Below, in pieces: positions 12,101-22,447 of a stretch of DNA of 64,000 bases. This DNA comes from Hyperoodon ampullatus. Taxonomy: Eukaryota; Chordata; Mammalia; Artiodactyla; Ziphiidae. Position numbers and translations under genes: made by a program. Within the stretch, counting starts at the first letter, position 1. The number at the start of each line of letters is the position of its first letter. The DNA is taken from contig OX457061.1 in the NCBI GenBank assembly GCA_949752795.1, positions 46,346,338-46,410,337 on the forward strand. The letters are read 5' to 3'. The notes beneath the pieces are model-generated. The model made no database searches. It worked only from the letters and a program-made list of their open reading frames with translations, and was not told the DNA's origin.

Positions 12101-15100
12101 GGCAACAGCAGGTAGAGACTCATCAGAGGAAACTTAAGATGAGAAATAAGAAATAAACGGGGGAAAAAAGGTTCTAGGCAAAACAGAACATGGAGAGAAA
12201 GAAGTAGTAGTAATGGGACAGGGGAATCACGCAACAGAAAACCCAGTGTGGGGTGGTCCTGCCATCTACCTAGTTGCTCATGCTAGAAATTGACAAACAC
12301 CTCTGACACCTCCCTCTCTCTCCACACCCAATCAATCATTAGGTCTTGTCCATTCAACCTCCTAAAATTTCTTCAATATGTCCACTTATCTCTGTTTTTG
12401 CTACCACCACCATAGTCTCAGCCACCACAATTTCTTAAATGGACTACAGGAATAGTTTCTAAACAACTCTCTGCGAGGCCACTTAACAACCCCTTCCATT
12501 TTGTCTTGCTACCCTCTGCTCATCCTTCAGGTGCAATGCCTGTCACTGACTCCCAAATAGGTTAGATTCACTGGCTATGTGCTCCTATGGTACCCCATAC
12601 TTCTCCTTCCCAACAGTTTGTGCTCTTATAATTAATGAATTACTTGAAACAAGCAGTTTCTTACCCCTGCTAGAGGAGAAGCTTCATAAATGCAGGGATT
12701 GCGTTTGTTTTCTTCAAGGCTGAATCCCCAGCATCTAATGCAGTGCCTGGCATATAGTAGATGCACACTAAGTATTTGCCAACTACTGCTTCTTGATCTG
12801 CTTCGCTGTTCTGAGGGAGAGGACTCCAGCAGGAAAATAAAGAGAAAAAAAATCAAAAGGAAAATGGCAGGGAATGGCAGTGTTTGGATACCAAGCACCA
12901 GGTCAGCAGAGGCCTTTGTCTAGACATTCCTTCAGAGCTTGTCCATCCCAGAGTTGGTGGGGTATGCAAATCTGATATGGCTGCCTCTCAAGCTCTTTGC
13001 CCAGAGACTATACCATAAACTCTCAGGGAACTGTTGCAGAAATTTTCTCTAACATTTGGGAGAAAAGGTCCCAGGCAGTCACTCCTCTCAGATGCTAAAG
13101 CTACATATACAGTGCTTTTCCTATAACTTACCTGCTTCTAGGTCATCTTCATCTAATTCTGGGGTGCCATAACTACGACTCAGTGCTTCTTGGATTTCAT
13201 TTGCATCTTCCATCATATCCTCTAGCTGGTCTTGTAGATCCTACAAAAATATATGACAGGATTTTTATTCATTTCTTACCATTTTTCTCTAACTACCCCC
13301 TGTCCCTATTCTCTCCCCTGAATCTCAGAAACGAGCAATGGCCCACATAATCTTATTTTGGGTGGTAAAATGTAAATTTAAAAATAAAGAATAGAATTGG
13401 TAATCTTGCATTTGAATTTAAGGTGCTTCATGGAAATCCAAACTTCTATTGCAAGAATAGATGCCCAGTCAGCTCTCTCATTACAGAAAGTTTGCTTGAA
13501 ACATCAAATCAAGCAATATTTACACTATCAAAATTTTTCTAGTTAATAGAGAAAAGGAGGTAATTCAGACAAGCAAATTACTCTTCTTGAGTCAGCCAAA
13601 AACTGACTATGCTGTACAGGGAAAGGAAGCAGTAGCGGAAACAACTGGGTAGTACAAAAAAGTTGTACTGGGCCCACCCCGGATGGGGAAACAGAAATGT
13701 AATCAGGATAGGCTTGATACCTGAGACCAGGCAGGTGAAAAAAATTGATTGAGGGCATAAATCTTCTGGGAATTATCTATTTGTACTTAACTGGGAGACT
13801 ATTACAAGGCCAGAAAGAATGTAAAACCAATCTGAGAAGTGCTATAGCATAATAAAGGGCAGTTAGTATAATGGTCAGAAGAGCAGACTCTGGAGTCAAA
13901 CATATCCAAGCTAAAATTTGGCCATTACTCAATGAAAAGTAATGTCTCTTAGCCTTTATTTCCTCATCTGTAAAATGGGATTATTAATAGTCATTCTTCA
14001 TAGGGTTATTATAAGGATTTATTGCAATAATATATGTCATAATATGTGTCAAACACTAAGCACTTAATACTATATATCTTCTACTGAGTTAAGGATGTGC
14101 AAAACAATATGTTTTTCATATACTGAAAATTCCACATAGAGGGGAATGGACTAGTGTTGATAACACAGAGGGTCAAAATCAGCACCACTTATCCTTCAGA
14201 ATTTCTAGAGCAATGCAAAACATTTAAAAACTCCTTCCTGGCCCCCAGATTAGGTTTGTTTTTCCATATAAAGGGTATAAAATAAAGCGGAGAAAAACAT
14301 TTTTTTAAAAAGAAAATGCTTTGCTTTTCTGCATTTGCAAGTGCCAAACTATTGTACATATGTAACAGTCTGCTATACAGAGAAGCACTGGCTAAAACAA
14401 TACTTAAAATAGAGTGAAAATAACATAAACTAATCAAGTTGAACTTATATTATGCTTTTACATGTCAAGACAAGTCTGCCAAAATCATCTATGGATAGGA
14501 TTCCTAGCAATAGACTCTAGGATAGACACAGAAAAGAAAAAAATCATCACAAAGAATTAGCAGGTTCAGTTCTGGAAAAACAAACAAAATCAATACAAAA
14601 CAAATATAAGCACTACACTTGATGTGCAGAAACTGGGAAACAAAAAAGACAGAAACAGGGGAACATACATACATAGAGGCAAATTTTCTGAATGAGCACT
14701 ATAAAACAGTGAAAATGTTTTACAAGTAAAGTATTTTAGGAAAACAAATGGAATTCAAAATACCTAGACCAGCCAAAGACACATACCCATACACATCAAA
14801 AAAGTTACAACGAAAGGGGCTTTCCACCTGTCATGCAGGCAAATCTATGAGGTGACAGGAGAAGGATAATTAGATGGGGAGAGAGTCAGACAACCATAGG
14901 TGAAAGATGAAGAAACATACAAAAAACCAGAAAGATCAAAATTTCTATTTTGTTCATTAAATAGCACTAATTAAAACACAAGGAACCCGAAAAGCAGAAA
15001 ATAAAATTCAGTTTCATTTTATTTTATTATCAAATAATAATACACAAATAAGACAAGCATACTCAGAACATTTTTCTCAGTGAATCGCCTGGAAGGTATC

Positions 15101-18100
15101 ACTAAGCCTAAATTCTTGTAAGCAGAGACTGGTGTGGAGGATTAGAAAGAGGGTGCCGAGAAGTATAAGGAGGGGTGCTGGAAAAGAGCGAGATGGGAGG
15201 AATGCCTTCACTTACTAAAGACCAGAACTACCCTACCAGAGAATACGTCTGCAGAAGCAGTAAAATGCTGGGGACATAGTAAATATTCCACCAACAAATA
15301 ATGCTTCAATTGGGCAGAACTGCTTTATCTCCATGAATGGCCTCTAGTTCATTTGTCCATCAATCATTAAATACTTTCTGAGCACCAACTATGGACAGGC
15401 ATTGTTTGGGGCACTGGGGATACAATAGTGAACAAAACTGAGTCCATGCCCTCTTAGAAAGAGACATTCTACTCCGGGGGTTAGAACTATCACATATGCA
15501 GAAAGGAAGCCTTTTCCTCAGGCCAGTCACTACTCCTTCCGCTAACCCTGTCTGCCATCTGTGCTGTTCAACTGAGAGAGGCGAGAGGAGCCAAACTCTT
15601 AGGGCTCAGTGCCCCAGCCAAAACATGATCTCAAAAAGAAATGCTAATTTTAAGGACCTAATGACATTATTGTTAAAAATCTAGGGACTTCCATGGTGGG
15701 CCAGTGGGTAAGACTCTGTGCTCCCAGTGCAGGGGGCCAGGGTTCGATCCCTGGTCGGGGAACTAGATCCCATCTGCCGCAACTAAGAGTCCGCATGCCC
15801 CAACTAAGAGTTCGCATGCACAACTAAGAAGCCCGTATGCACCAATTAAGAAGCCCGCATGCTGCAGTGAAGATCCCGTGTGCCGCAACTAAGACCCAGT
15901 GCAGCCAAAAAAAAAAAAAAAAAAAACTAAAGAATTGGGGGTAGAGGATCAAGAGGCACAAACTACCATGTATAAAATACATAAGCTACAAGGATATATT
16001 GTACAACAAGGAATACAGTCAATATTTTATAATAACTATAAATGGAATATAACCTTTAAAAAAAAAGATGACTCAAGTTCTGGGGGTCTAAAGTACAGCA
16101 TGGTGGCTACATTTAACAATACTTGCAAGTTGCTAGGAAAGTAAACCTTAAATATTCTCACCACAAAAAAATAGTAATTATGTGAGGTTATGAAGGTGTT
16201 AACTAACTTTATAGTGGTAACCATTTCACTATATATATATGTATCAAATCATCATGTTGTATACCTTCAAATTACACAATGTTATATGTCAAGTGTATCT
16301 CAATAAAACTGGGGGAAAAAATATAAAGAGAATTACTAGAAGAGGGAATCAATTCTACACCAGGAACCGTGCTAAGCACTTTATGTATATGTCCCCATTT
16401 TACACTCGGGACAATCCTGGGAGATGAGCAGCAACATCACTACTTTACAATTGAGGCAACTGACTAAAAATCAAGTGAGTTAGAAGTAAAAGGAAACTGG
16501 GTGCTTATTCACTGGGTGCTTATTAGGTGCCAGGCATTGTGCGTTTAGATACACCAGCTCATTTATTTCATCCTAATTATAATTGTATGTGGTATTAGGA
16601 TCCTTAGGTTAACAATGAGGAAAGTGAGACCTTTGGTACCCTTTCCCAAAGTTACTCTATTAGTAAATGGCAGAACCCAAGATTCAATCCCTCTCCTGTG
16701 CTCTTCCCATCACATACACAATCATTTTGATTCTTTCAGAAACAAGTGTATATTCTTGGAGAAACCAGTACACATCTCACCTCAATCTGGTCGATTTTCA
16801 CTTGCTTGTATGCTTTCTTCATCTCCTTTACACCCAGTTTCATAGCATCAACCTAAAAAAAGGAAAGAGAAAACACCATGTCTTAAGAACCCGTGTTGGT
16901 TAAACTGTCTTTTAAAAACCATAAGAAAAGAGCACAGAGTACAAAAATAAAATAAAATAAAACAAAAATAAAATAAAACCATGGCAAAGGTGTTTTGGGA
17001 GTACCGTGGTCTTGGTGTCCTTCAATGACTGGATGGTGTAATTGGCTTGTTCCATGTTAAATGACTGTTGGGCAAGATTGTCCCGCTGCTGCTCATACCT
17101 TTTTAGAGTCAATTGAGAAGGATAAATGTGAGCCAGATAGAAATCCTCAGGAAGAAAGTATCTCTAACACAAAATAAGAGAATTTTCTTAAAAACAATAA
17201 CAACAAACGTTAAAAAATTAAATACACAGAAAAATTGGGAAAAACAATTTAATCAATCTAACACAAACATTATTTGATGTCCCTCCAGTCTTTTTCCTTT
17301 GCATATATTTTAGTTACAACACTATTTTCCACTTAACATTATTATTATTACTGCTGCTTTCTACATTGTTAAGAAGTCTTAATACATGTCTTTATAATGT
17401 TTTAGATTATTTCCTATGCTAAAGTCCCAGAAATGGAATTCTTGGGGGAAAGGGCAAGACTGTTTTTAAGGCTCTTCATACATATAGTGAAACTGTTTTT
17501 CCAGTAGACTGAACTCCTTGAGGACAGGTATGTTATTTTATTAATCTCGTATCCACAAATAGGTAATCTATCCAACCTAATATAACGCCTGGCACTCCAT
17601 GTTTTTTTAAAATAAAGCTTTATATCAACTTATAATACAGCCTCAAAGACTTATATCATTATAGTCCTTATACAATATTTTGAAACCATCTAACCATCCA
17701 ACCAGAAGAAAAACGGTCAATGATGCAGGCAAATGGTGGTGGAACATTATTACCCCGTTAAAAAGTATAATGTTTGCAAAGAATATTTAGAAGGACAAAA
17801 ACACTCATGACATAACATTAAGTGGAAAAGGATAACCTATATACATGCCATTTGTTATTTTCTAAAAAATTATATGCACACATACCATGTATGCACAAGC
17901 AGAGAAAGGAACTGTAAGAAATTAGCATTTTAAAGGTGGTTATTTCTGCTAGCAGGAATCTAGGTAGATTTCCTTTTCTTCTACTCATGTTTATGTACTT
18001 GCCAAGTTTCTACAATGAATAATATCCTTTTATTAAAAAAAAAAGTTACCTAAAAATTGCAATGCTACCCATTAGAGAGGTAAGTTTTATCACACTCCCT

Positions 18101-21100
18101 CACCACTCTAGGCATTATAATTTATTTTTCCAATTCTGTCTAATCTAAAAGGAGTAAGATGGTGTCTGATGTCTTATAAAAAGTTAGTTTATAAATAGGA
18201 ATAGAGATATCAACAATTTTTCTGGTTCTTTATTAGCTGATTACATCTGACCTCTATAACCCTGCAGAGGGTCTCAACAGCTCACAAGGGTAAGTACCAA
18301 AGATACTCTTGGGCTTCTGCTCAAACACTGGGACACAGTCACCTAAAACAAATTAAGGACCGTTAAATCTTCTGATGGGAGGGAACAAATATTCAAGATT
18401 CCCAATTTTACAGACAAACAAATAAAAATTAAAAAGGCACACTCTAATTAAATAAATGGGAGAATCAAACTCTATAGATCTGGGCAGTCCAATACAGAAG
18501 CCACTAGCCACACATGGCTACTTAAATTATTAAAATTAAATAAAATTAACACTTGAGTTCCTTAGTCACACTAGCTACATTTCAAGTGCTCAATAGCCAC
18601 GCATGGCTAATAGCTACTGTACTGAAGAGCAGAGATACAAAACACCTCCCATCAAAGCAAAAAGTTCTATTTAAATGGACAGTGCTGCAACAGATGTTGC
18701 TGAACATGCAGGGGGAGAAAAACCCAGCTAACTGTATGTGTAAATGAAATTTGCAATTAACTCAAGAATACTTATAAAGTGGTATGAAAACCTAAAGGTA
18801 TGAAAACCTAAAGGAATGGAAGACCATTTCCCTTTTGGTTAAACCTGCTAAAGGAAAGGAGGTTATGCTTATAACTTACATCCGCTTTTGCTTTAAAACC
18901 CGCAAGGCTTTCTGCTTGACCATATTCTAGGGAGAAAAACAGATTTTAATGAAAAGAAGTAGAAAATATACATATGGTAAAAAAAAATCTCCCATATCCT
19001 CACATACCTACTTCCTCTCATCTTCAAGGTAGTAGACACAGGGACTCCTGGATTGTTCACTTCCCAAGCAGGCTTTAAGCCCCAGCTTGTTTCAGTCTTG
19101 GCATCCCACATCTCAGTGTACTGAAGTACATTTCCTTTTCCTAGTGCATATTATCTCTACTCCCAGCCCCAAGAGGGCCGATTTTGTATATCTAGGTGCC
19201 TTAGGGAGATTCCCAATTTGGACAGTCTGCTATCCACTCAAACTCAGCATGCCCAAACTCCTCAGTCTGCTCTTACCTTGGAAATGACTAATAATGGCCC
19301 CACCAGTCTCTCACTTCTCTAGGTTGAGAACTGTTACACCAACCTTACCTTTCCTCTCTCTACTGTGTCTTCATGCACTGCCATCTTAGATTTTCAGAAC
19401 TCACTTTTAAATTGATTCCTCTCATGTCATTCTCATTACTACCACCATGGTTTAGGCTTTCATCTCCTCAAGTCGAGGTGGGCTTTCCTGCCTCTGGTCG
19501 CTCTCCATTCCATGCCATCTAACTAAGATGGCAGAGAAAATCCTCCTGTCACTTCCATTTCTATACTGTTTCATAAATCATTTTATTTGTCTCCTCCAAT
19601 GAAGAAGGAAAAGCAGGTATTATTACTTCACAGATGATAATAATACCTAACATTTACTGAATGTGTCTATGTACTAGACACAGTGCTATGTAGGTCACAT
19701 GAATTACCTCATTTAATCTCACACTTTAAAGTAGATATCATCCCCATTTCATAGACGGGCAAACTGAGGTTCAGTGATGCTAAGTAACTTGCTCTAGCTT
19801 GAATGTCTAATAAGTTACAGGGATGGGAAAAAAGAAGACAGTTCTACATTCACAGTCCATGCACTTAAATATACAACTCTATGTTTCTACCTAACAGAAG
19901 AGGAAAATAAAAAATTAACTGGGGACTTCCCTGGTGGTTAAGAATCTGCCCGCCAATGCGGGGGACACGGGTTCGAGCCTTGGCCTGGGAAGATCCCACA
20001 TGCCGCGGAGCAGCTAAGCCCGTGCGCCACAACTGCTGAGCAACCCCCGCTCGCCACAACTAGAGAAAGCCCGCACACAGCAACAAAGACCCAATGCAGC
20101 CAAAAAAAAAAAAAAAAAAAAATTAACTGACTTTATAAAGGTCACAGCTAGTAGGTAGTGATGATATTATTAATAGAACACTGGTACTTTTTTCCCAACA
20201 TGCCACTCCTTAACCAGTCTATTATACTTACCTAACCTGACTAGCCTGGCAACTCATTATTCCTGAGCAGGCCCAGCTCTCCAGGTAGAATATAGCACTT
20301 TCTCAGTAGAATATGCTAATTCCCACGTACATGCTTCTGGACAAGTGACCAGCATCTTCTTGCCACCAGGTCAAATCCCAGCCTTCCTCTCATATATGGC
20401 TGCAAACTCTCCTCCCTGAAGGATACACCCTCACGTATGTTTTTTTATTAGACTGTGAGCATCTCTTCTGTATCTCTCACCAGCCCTTACCACCAGGCCC
20501 TAGTTCCACAGGTGCTCAAGTTAGGCTGTCACAGTACCTTCTTCAGGTGCTGCCTACCTTACCTTTGCAGGACCCTCTCTCATCTTCTTGATCTGATCCT
20601 TATACTTCACTAGTTCAGCATCCAGCCGAGAAATCTTCTTGTCAATAGATTCTGCCCTGCTGTCCACCTTGAGGGGAAAAACATCAAAGGCAGTAGTAGT
20701 TATTGCAATACATTTACATGAAAAGTGGCAGGAGAGGAATGAATATAGAGGAAGAAAGGAAAAATAAAGAAGAGGGACTTCCCTGGTGGCGCAGTGGTTA
20801 AGATTCTGCCTGACAATGCAGGGATCACAGGTTCGATCCCTAGTCTGGGAAGATCCCACATGCCACGGAGCAACTAAGCCCGTGCACCACAACTACTGAG
20901 CCTGTGCTCTGGAGCCCATGCGCCACAACTACTGAGCCCGCATGCCACAACTGCTGAAGCCCGTGCACCTAGAGCCAGTGCTCTGCAACAAGAGAAGCCA
21001 CCGAAATGAGAAGCCTGCTCATGGCAATGAAGAGTAGCCCCTGCTCGCTGCAACTAGAGAAAGCCCACGTGCAGCAACTAAGACCCAATGCAGCCAAAAA

Positions 21101-21956
21101 TAAATAAATAAAATTAATTAATTAAAAAAAAAAGAAGAGCATATGGTGAAAGGTGGAAAACAGTGATTCCTGTTGGTGGTGGGGAGATTCTCAGCCAGAA
21201 ACACTGGAGAGCTTTCATAAACTATACTCCACCCCCTAAATTCTAATATTCCAGGGTCGCTCTCAAGTGTGCTTGAGCAGAAAAAGAATTTGAGAATCTC
21301 TGGGCTTAGTTGAGATTTCCCTAGAATCAGAGGCTTGTCAGGCTGAGGGCTCAAGCAGGAGGTGTGTGAAATGGGTTAGTGCCCAGTGGACCCCGGCTAG
21401 GGCTCAGATCTAATAATGCTATTCGCTTGGATAGAAGGTGGTGGCTTAATGTCAGGGGTCAGAATTCTGAATTTTGTGTTACTGAGATCCAGCATTGGGG
21501 TACAGATATGTTGAACTAGGGTATCAAGCCAAGGGTCCTGACGTGGGAGAGGGATGAGGGATGGAAGAGGAGTTAGGGGTCAGGCTGGACGAGGTGGGAA
21601 GGCTGCGTGGGCCTATGGCTGGTAGGGGTGAGGAGGTAAAGAAACAGCGAGTGGACGCGGCACTGGGCACCAGAAGGGGTGGGGCGCAAGAAGGGCGAGA
21701 CAGTGATGGGTTAGGGGTCCCTGGTTTGTGGAGTCAGTAATGACTTGGGTAACAGGAAAGAAAGTGGGGTGGAGAGAGCTGAGATGCAATGGGTCCGGTA
21801 CCCAGGAGTAGGCGCCGAAGCCGGGGGTGGGTGGGGTTGGGGGGTGTCAGGGTCCCTGAGCCTAGTTATGTGTGTCTAAGTGCCCACCGTGCCAATGCAG
21901 TCAGTCAAGCTGGGCGGCGGAGCCTTGGGTTTCGCTTTCCCGAAGAATCGGTTCAT
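9093..21956 (-). CDS. CHMP5: CHMP5, ESCRT-III subunit (8 coding exons, intact)
   Basis: Charged multivesicular body protein 5 is a peripheral ESCRT-III protein acting on endosomes in multivesicular-body sorting and membrane scission; it binds LIP5/VTA1, the VPS4 cofactor. The coding exons on the minus strand are 21888-21956, 20563-20667, 18880-18926, 17005-17098, 16781-16852, 13132-13240, 11515-11627 and 9093-9143. They sum to 660 nt, which is 219 codons plus stop, the same length as human CHMP5. Every junction has GT/AG and the phases match. The protein starts [16 protein letters not shown] and ends [10 protein letters not shown]. Residues 1-75 are basic (the Snf7 helical core with KKISRLD and [13 protein letters not shown]), while residues 130-200 are acidic ([28 protein letters not shown]), the usual ESCRT-III charge split. 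The start lies about 0.5 kb from BAG1 in a shared CpG-island promoter. No coding lesion is seen, so this gene looks functional and strongly conserved. Confidence 0.97.
9538..9878 (-). mobile_element. long CHR-type SINE
   Basis: Minus-strand copy of the long subtype (repeated GTAGTTGTGGC blocks). Target duplication GCCTCATCAATCCTT on both sides. Confidence 0.94.
10269..10477 (+). mobile_element. CHR-type SINE
   Basis: Starts GGGCTTCCCTGGTGGCGCGG. AGTTATAAGGG on both sides is the target duplication. Confidence 0.93.
11369..11518. repeat. 75-bp tandem duplication at the CHMP5 exon 7 donor
   Basis: Two copies with a period of 75 nt (copy boundaries near 11443/11444) differ at about five positions. 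Each contains TCTTACTTAAGAATACC, AGAAAATAAAACAGAAAAAG and TTTCACCTTA, the last being the reverse complement of the splice donor. Confidence 0.92.
11515..11627 (-). CDS. CHMP5: CHMP5 coding exon 7 (residues 166-203)
   Basis: Completes Glu166 and encodes [20 protein letters not shown] through PTDTKNK. The acceptor is TCTCAG and the donor GTGAAA. The donor and its intron flank are part of a 75-bp tandem duplication (11369-11518), so a second copy of the donor lies 76 nt into the intron. Confidence 0.95.
11628..13131 (-). other. CHMP5: CHMP5 intron 6
   Basis: Mostly unique-looking sequence with an L2-like stretch at about 12290-12790. No coding signal is seen. Confidence 0.7.
12290..12790. repeat. 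L2-like LINE remnant
   Basis: Shows the protein-poor L2 3' wording (CTCATCCTTCAGGTGCAATG, then GCAGTGCCTGGCATATAGTA), degenerate. Confidence 0.55.
13132..13240 (-). CDS. CHMP5: CHMP5 coding exon 6 (residues 130-166)
   Basis: Encodes [20 protein letters not shown] through ELDEDDLEA plus one base of Glu166. The acceptor is TTGTAG and the donor GTAAGT. This is the start of the acidic C-terminal half that carries the VTA1/LIP5-binding region. Confidence 0.95.
13850..14070 (+). repeat. MIR SINE
   Basis: Contains AGACTCTGGAGTCAAA, the core TTATTTCCTCATCTGTAAAA and the end AAGCACTTAATA, diagnostic of MIR. Confidence 0.8.
15684..15926 (+). mobile_element. CHR-type SINE
   Basis: Starts GGGACTTCCATGGTGGGCCA with repeated CCGCAACTAAGA-like blocks and a pure A-tail. 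Confidence 0.92.
15927..16320 (+). mobile_element. L1-type 3'-end remnant
   Basis: Contains AGGATATATTGTACAACAAGG and the end block ATGTTGTATACCTTCAAATT through CTCAATAAAACTGGG, a common LINE 3' terminus. Confidence 0.65.
16781..16852 (-). CDS. CHMP5: CHMP5 coding exon 5 (residues 106-129)
   Basis: Encodes [20 protein letters not shown] followed by DQIE. The acceptor is TTTTAG and the donor GTGAGA; phase 0 on both sides. The intron to exon 4 is only about 150 nt. Confidence 0.95.
17005..17098 (-). CDS. CHMP5: CHMP5 coding exon 4 (residues 74-105)
   Basis: Completes Met74 and encodes [20 protein letters not shown] through KDTKTT. The acceptor is AAAAAG and the donor GTACTC. Confidence 0.95.
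18478..18640. mobile_element. MER5A-like hAT DNA transposon remnant
   Basis: Begins GGGCAGTCCAATACAGAAGC and ends near GGCTAATAGCTACTGTACTG, with AGCCACTAGCCACACATGGC and its inverted counterpart, the MER5A signature. Confidence 0.8.
18781..18812. repeat. 16-bp tandem duplication
   Basis: GGTATGAAAACCTAAA is present twice in a row, near the CHMP5 exon 3 donor. Confidence 0.9.
18880..18926 (-). CDS. CHMP5: CHMP5 coding exon 3 (residues 59-74)
   Basis: Encodes [15 protein letters not shown] plus the first two bases of Met74. The acceptor is CCCTAG and the donor GTAAGT. It is strongly basic, fitting the membrane-binding half of the protein. Confidence 0.95.
18927..20562 (-). other. CHMP5: CHMP5 intron 2
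   Basis: Holds L2-like sequence at about 19080-19600, MIR-like sequence at about 19640-19810, and a CHR SINE at 19921-20121. Confidence 0.7.
19921..20121 (+). mobile_element. CHR-type SINE
   Basis: A-tailed copy flanked by AAAATTAACTG (target duplication). Confidence 0.93.
20563..20667 (-). CDS. CHMP5: CHMP5 coding exon 2 (residues 24-58)
   Basis: Encodes [20 protein letters not shown] and continues to MREGPAK, the first core helix of the Snf7 fold. The acceptor is CTCAAG and the donor GTAAGG; phase 0 on both sides. Confidence 0.95.
20668..21887 (-). other. CHMP5: CHMP5 intron 1
   Basis: Holds a plus-strand CHR SINE (20775-21130). From about 21600 the sequence becomes GC-rich as it enters the shared CpG island. 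Confidence 0.8.
20775..21130 (+). mobile_element. long CHR-type SINE
   Basis: Long subtype with repeated CACAACTACTGAGCC blocks, ending in AAATAAATAAAATTAATTAA. AAAGAAGAG on both sides is the target duplication. Confidence 0.93.
21888..21956 (-). CDS. CHMP5: CHMP5 coding exon 1 (residues 1-23)
   Basis: Starts at the ATG read from 21956 in the context CTCAAGATGA and encodes [10 protein letters not shown] through DCIGT. It ends in phase 0 at the donor GTGGGC. Human CHMP5 has MNRLFGKAKP here. Confidence 0.95.
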
Positions 21957-22049
21957 CTTGAGCAGCCGCGAAGACAACCCAAACACTGGAGCAAAACCAG
22001 AAACGGAAGCAGAATCACCTCCGCCTCCGACTTGACTTCCGGCCCTCCA

Positions 22050-22061
22050 TGCGCAAGCGCA
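22050..22061. promoter_or_regulatory. NRF1-like motif
   Basis: TGCGCAAGCGCA, one base from the palindromic NRF1 consensus, lies in the centre of the divergent promoter. Confidence 0.65.
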
Positions 22062-22069
22062 ATGTGCCT

Positions 22070-22074
22070 ATTGG
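22070..22074 (-). promoter_or_regulatory. inverted CCAAT box
   Basis: ATTGG on the plus strand (CCAAT on minus), 9 nt past the NRF1-like motif. Confidence 0.45.
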
Positions 22075-22252
22075 CGTTTACCGATCCTTTTTCCGGATTT
22101 TCCGCTCGGTCTTCCGGGGAAGAACAGCAGGAGGTTGGAGGTGAGAGGCCGAGTCAGCAGGGGGCGTGGCCTCGGTGGCGGGAGTGGGCGTGACCTCATA
22201 AGCCAGGCGGGGCCTCGGCTGAGTGGGTGGGGCCCGGGGGCGGCGGGAGCGG

Positions 22253-22447
22253 ATGGAGCCTGGCGAGAGCGGAATGGAGCCTGGCGGGAGCGGAGTGGAG
22301 CCTGGCGGGAGCGGAGTGGAGCCTGGCGGGAGCGGGGCTGCTCCGAGGGGCGGGGCCGGCAGGCCCGGGCGGAGCGTGGAAGTAGCCGGGCGGGGTCGCG
22401 GAGCGCCGCGCTCAGCCTCCACCGCTGGGTGGGCAACTAGCGCGGGT
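22253..22447 (+). other. BAG1: in-frame AUG extension upstream of the BAG1 CUG start
   Basis: From an in-frame TGA at 22220-22222 the BAG1 frame is open into exon 1. In-frame ATGs lie at 22253 and 22274; the second has G at -3 and G at +4. If transcription starts upstream of them, they would add 65 or 58 residues to BAG-1L. The stretch is low-complexity GC-rich repeat, so it may equally be plain 5' UTR. Confidence 0.4.
22255..22337 (+). repeat. 21-bp minisatellite, four copies, in the BAG1 leader
   Basis: The unit GGAGCCTGGCGGGAGCGGAGT starts at 22255, 22276, 22297 and 22318 with few differences; the last copy is degenerate. The period is a multiple of three and in frame with BAG1, so it would read as repeated EPGGSGV. 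Confidence 0.9.

Larger units (their letters stand above)
13241..16780 (-). other. CHMP5: CHMP5 intron 5
   Basis: Holds a MIR copy (about 13850-14070), an ancient dispersed repeat at about 15340-15470 (wording like 'actatggacaggcattg'), a CHR SINE (15684-15926) followed by an L1-type 3' end (15927-16320), and MIR-like sequence at 16490-16720. No coding signal is seen. Confidence 0.7.
17099..18879 (-). other. CHMP5: CHMP5 intron 3
   Basis: AT-rich, with a MER5A-like DNA transposon copy at 18478-18640 and a small 16-bp tandem duplication at 18781-18812. Nothing else is recognised. Confidence 0.7.
21957..22447. promoter_or_regulatory. divergent CHMP5/BAG1 CpG-island promoter
   Basis: Only 491 nt separate the CHMP5 ATG (minus) from the BAG1 CUG start (plus). 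The CpG-rich island spans roughly 21780-22920. Visible motifs are ETS-type CGGAAG at 22004-22009, ACTTCCGG at 22035-22042, a near-consensus NRF1 site TGCGCAAGCGCA at 22050-22061, an inverted CCAAT box ATTGG at 22070-22074, and more TTCCGG cores at 22091-22096 and 22112-22117. No TATA box is seen. This is the usual architecture of a housekeeping bidirectional promoter. Transcription start sites cannot be placed from sequence. Confidence 0.85.
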
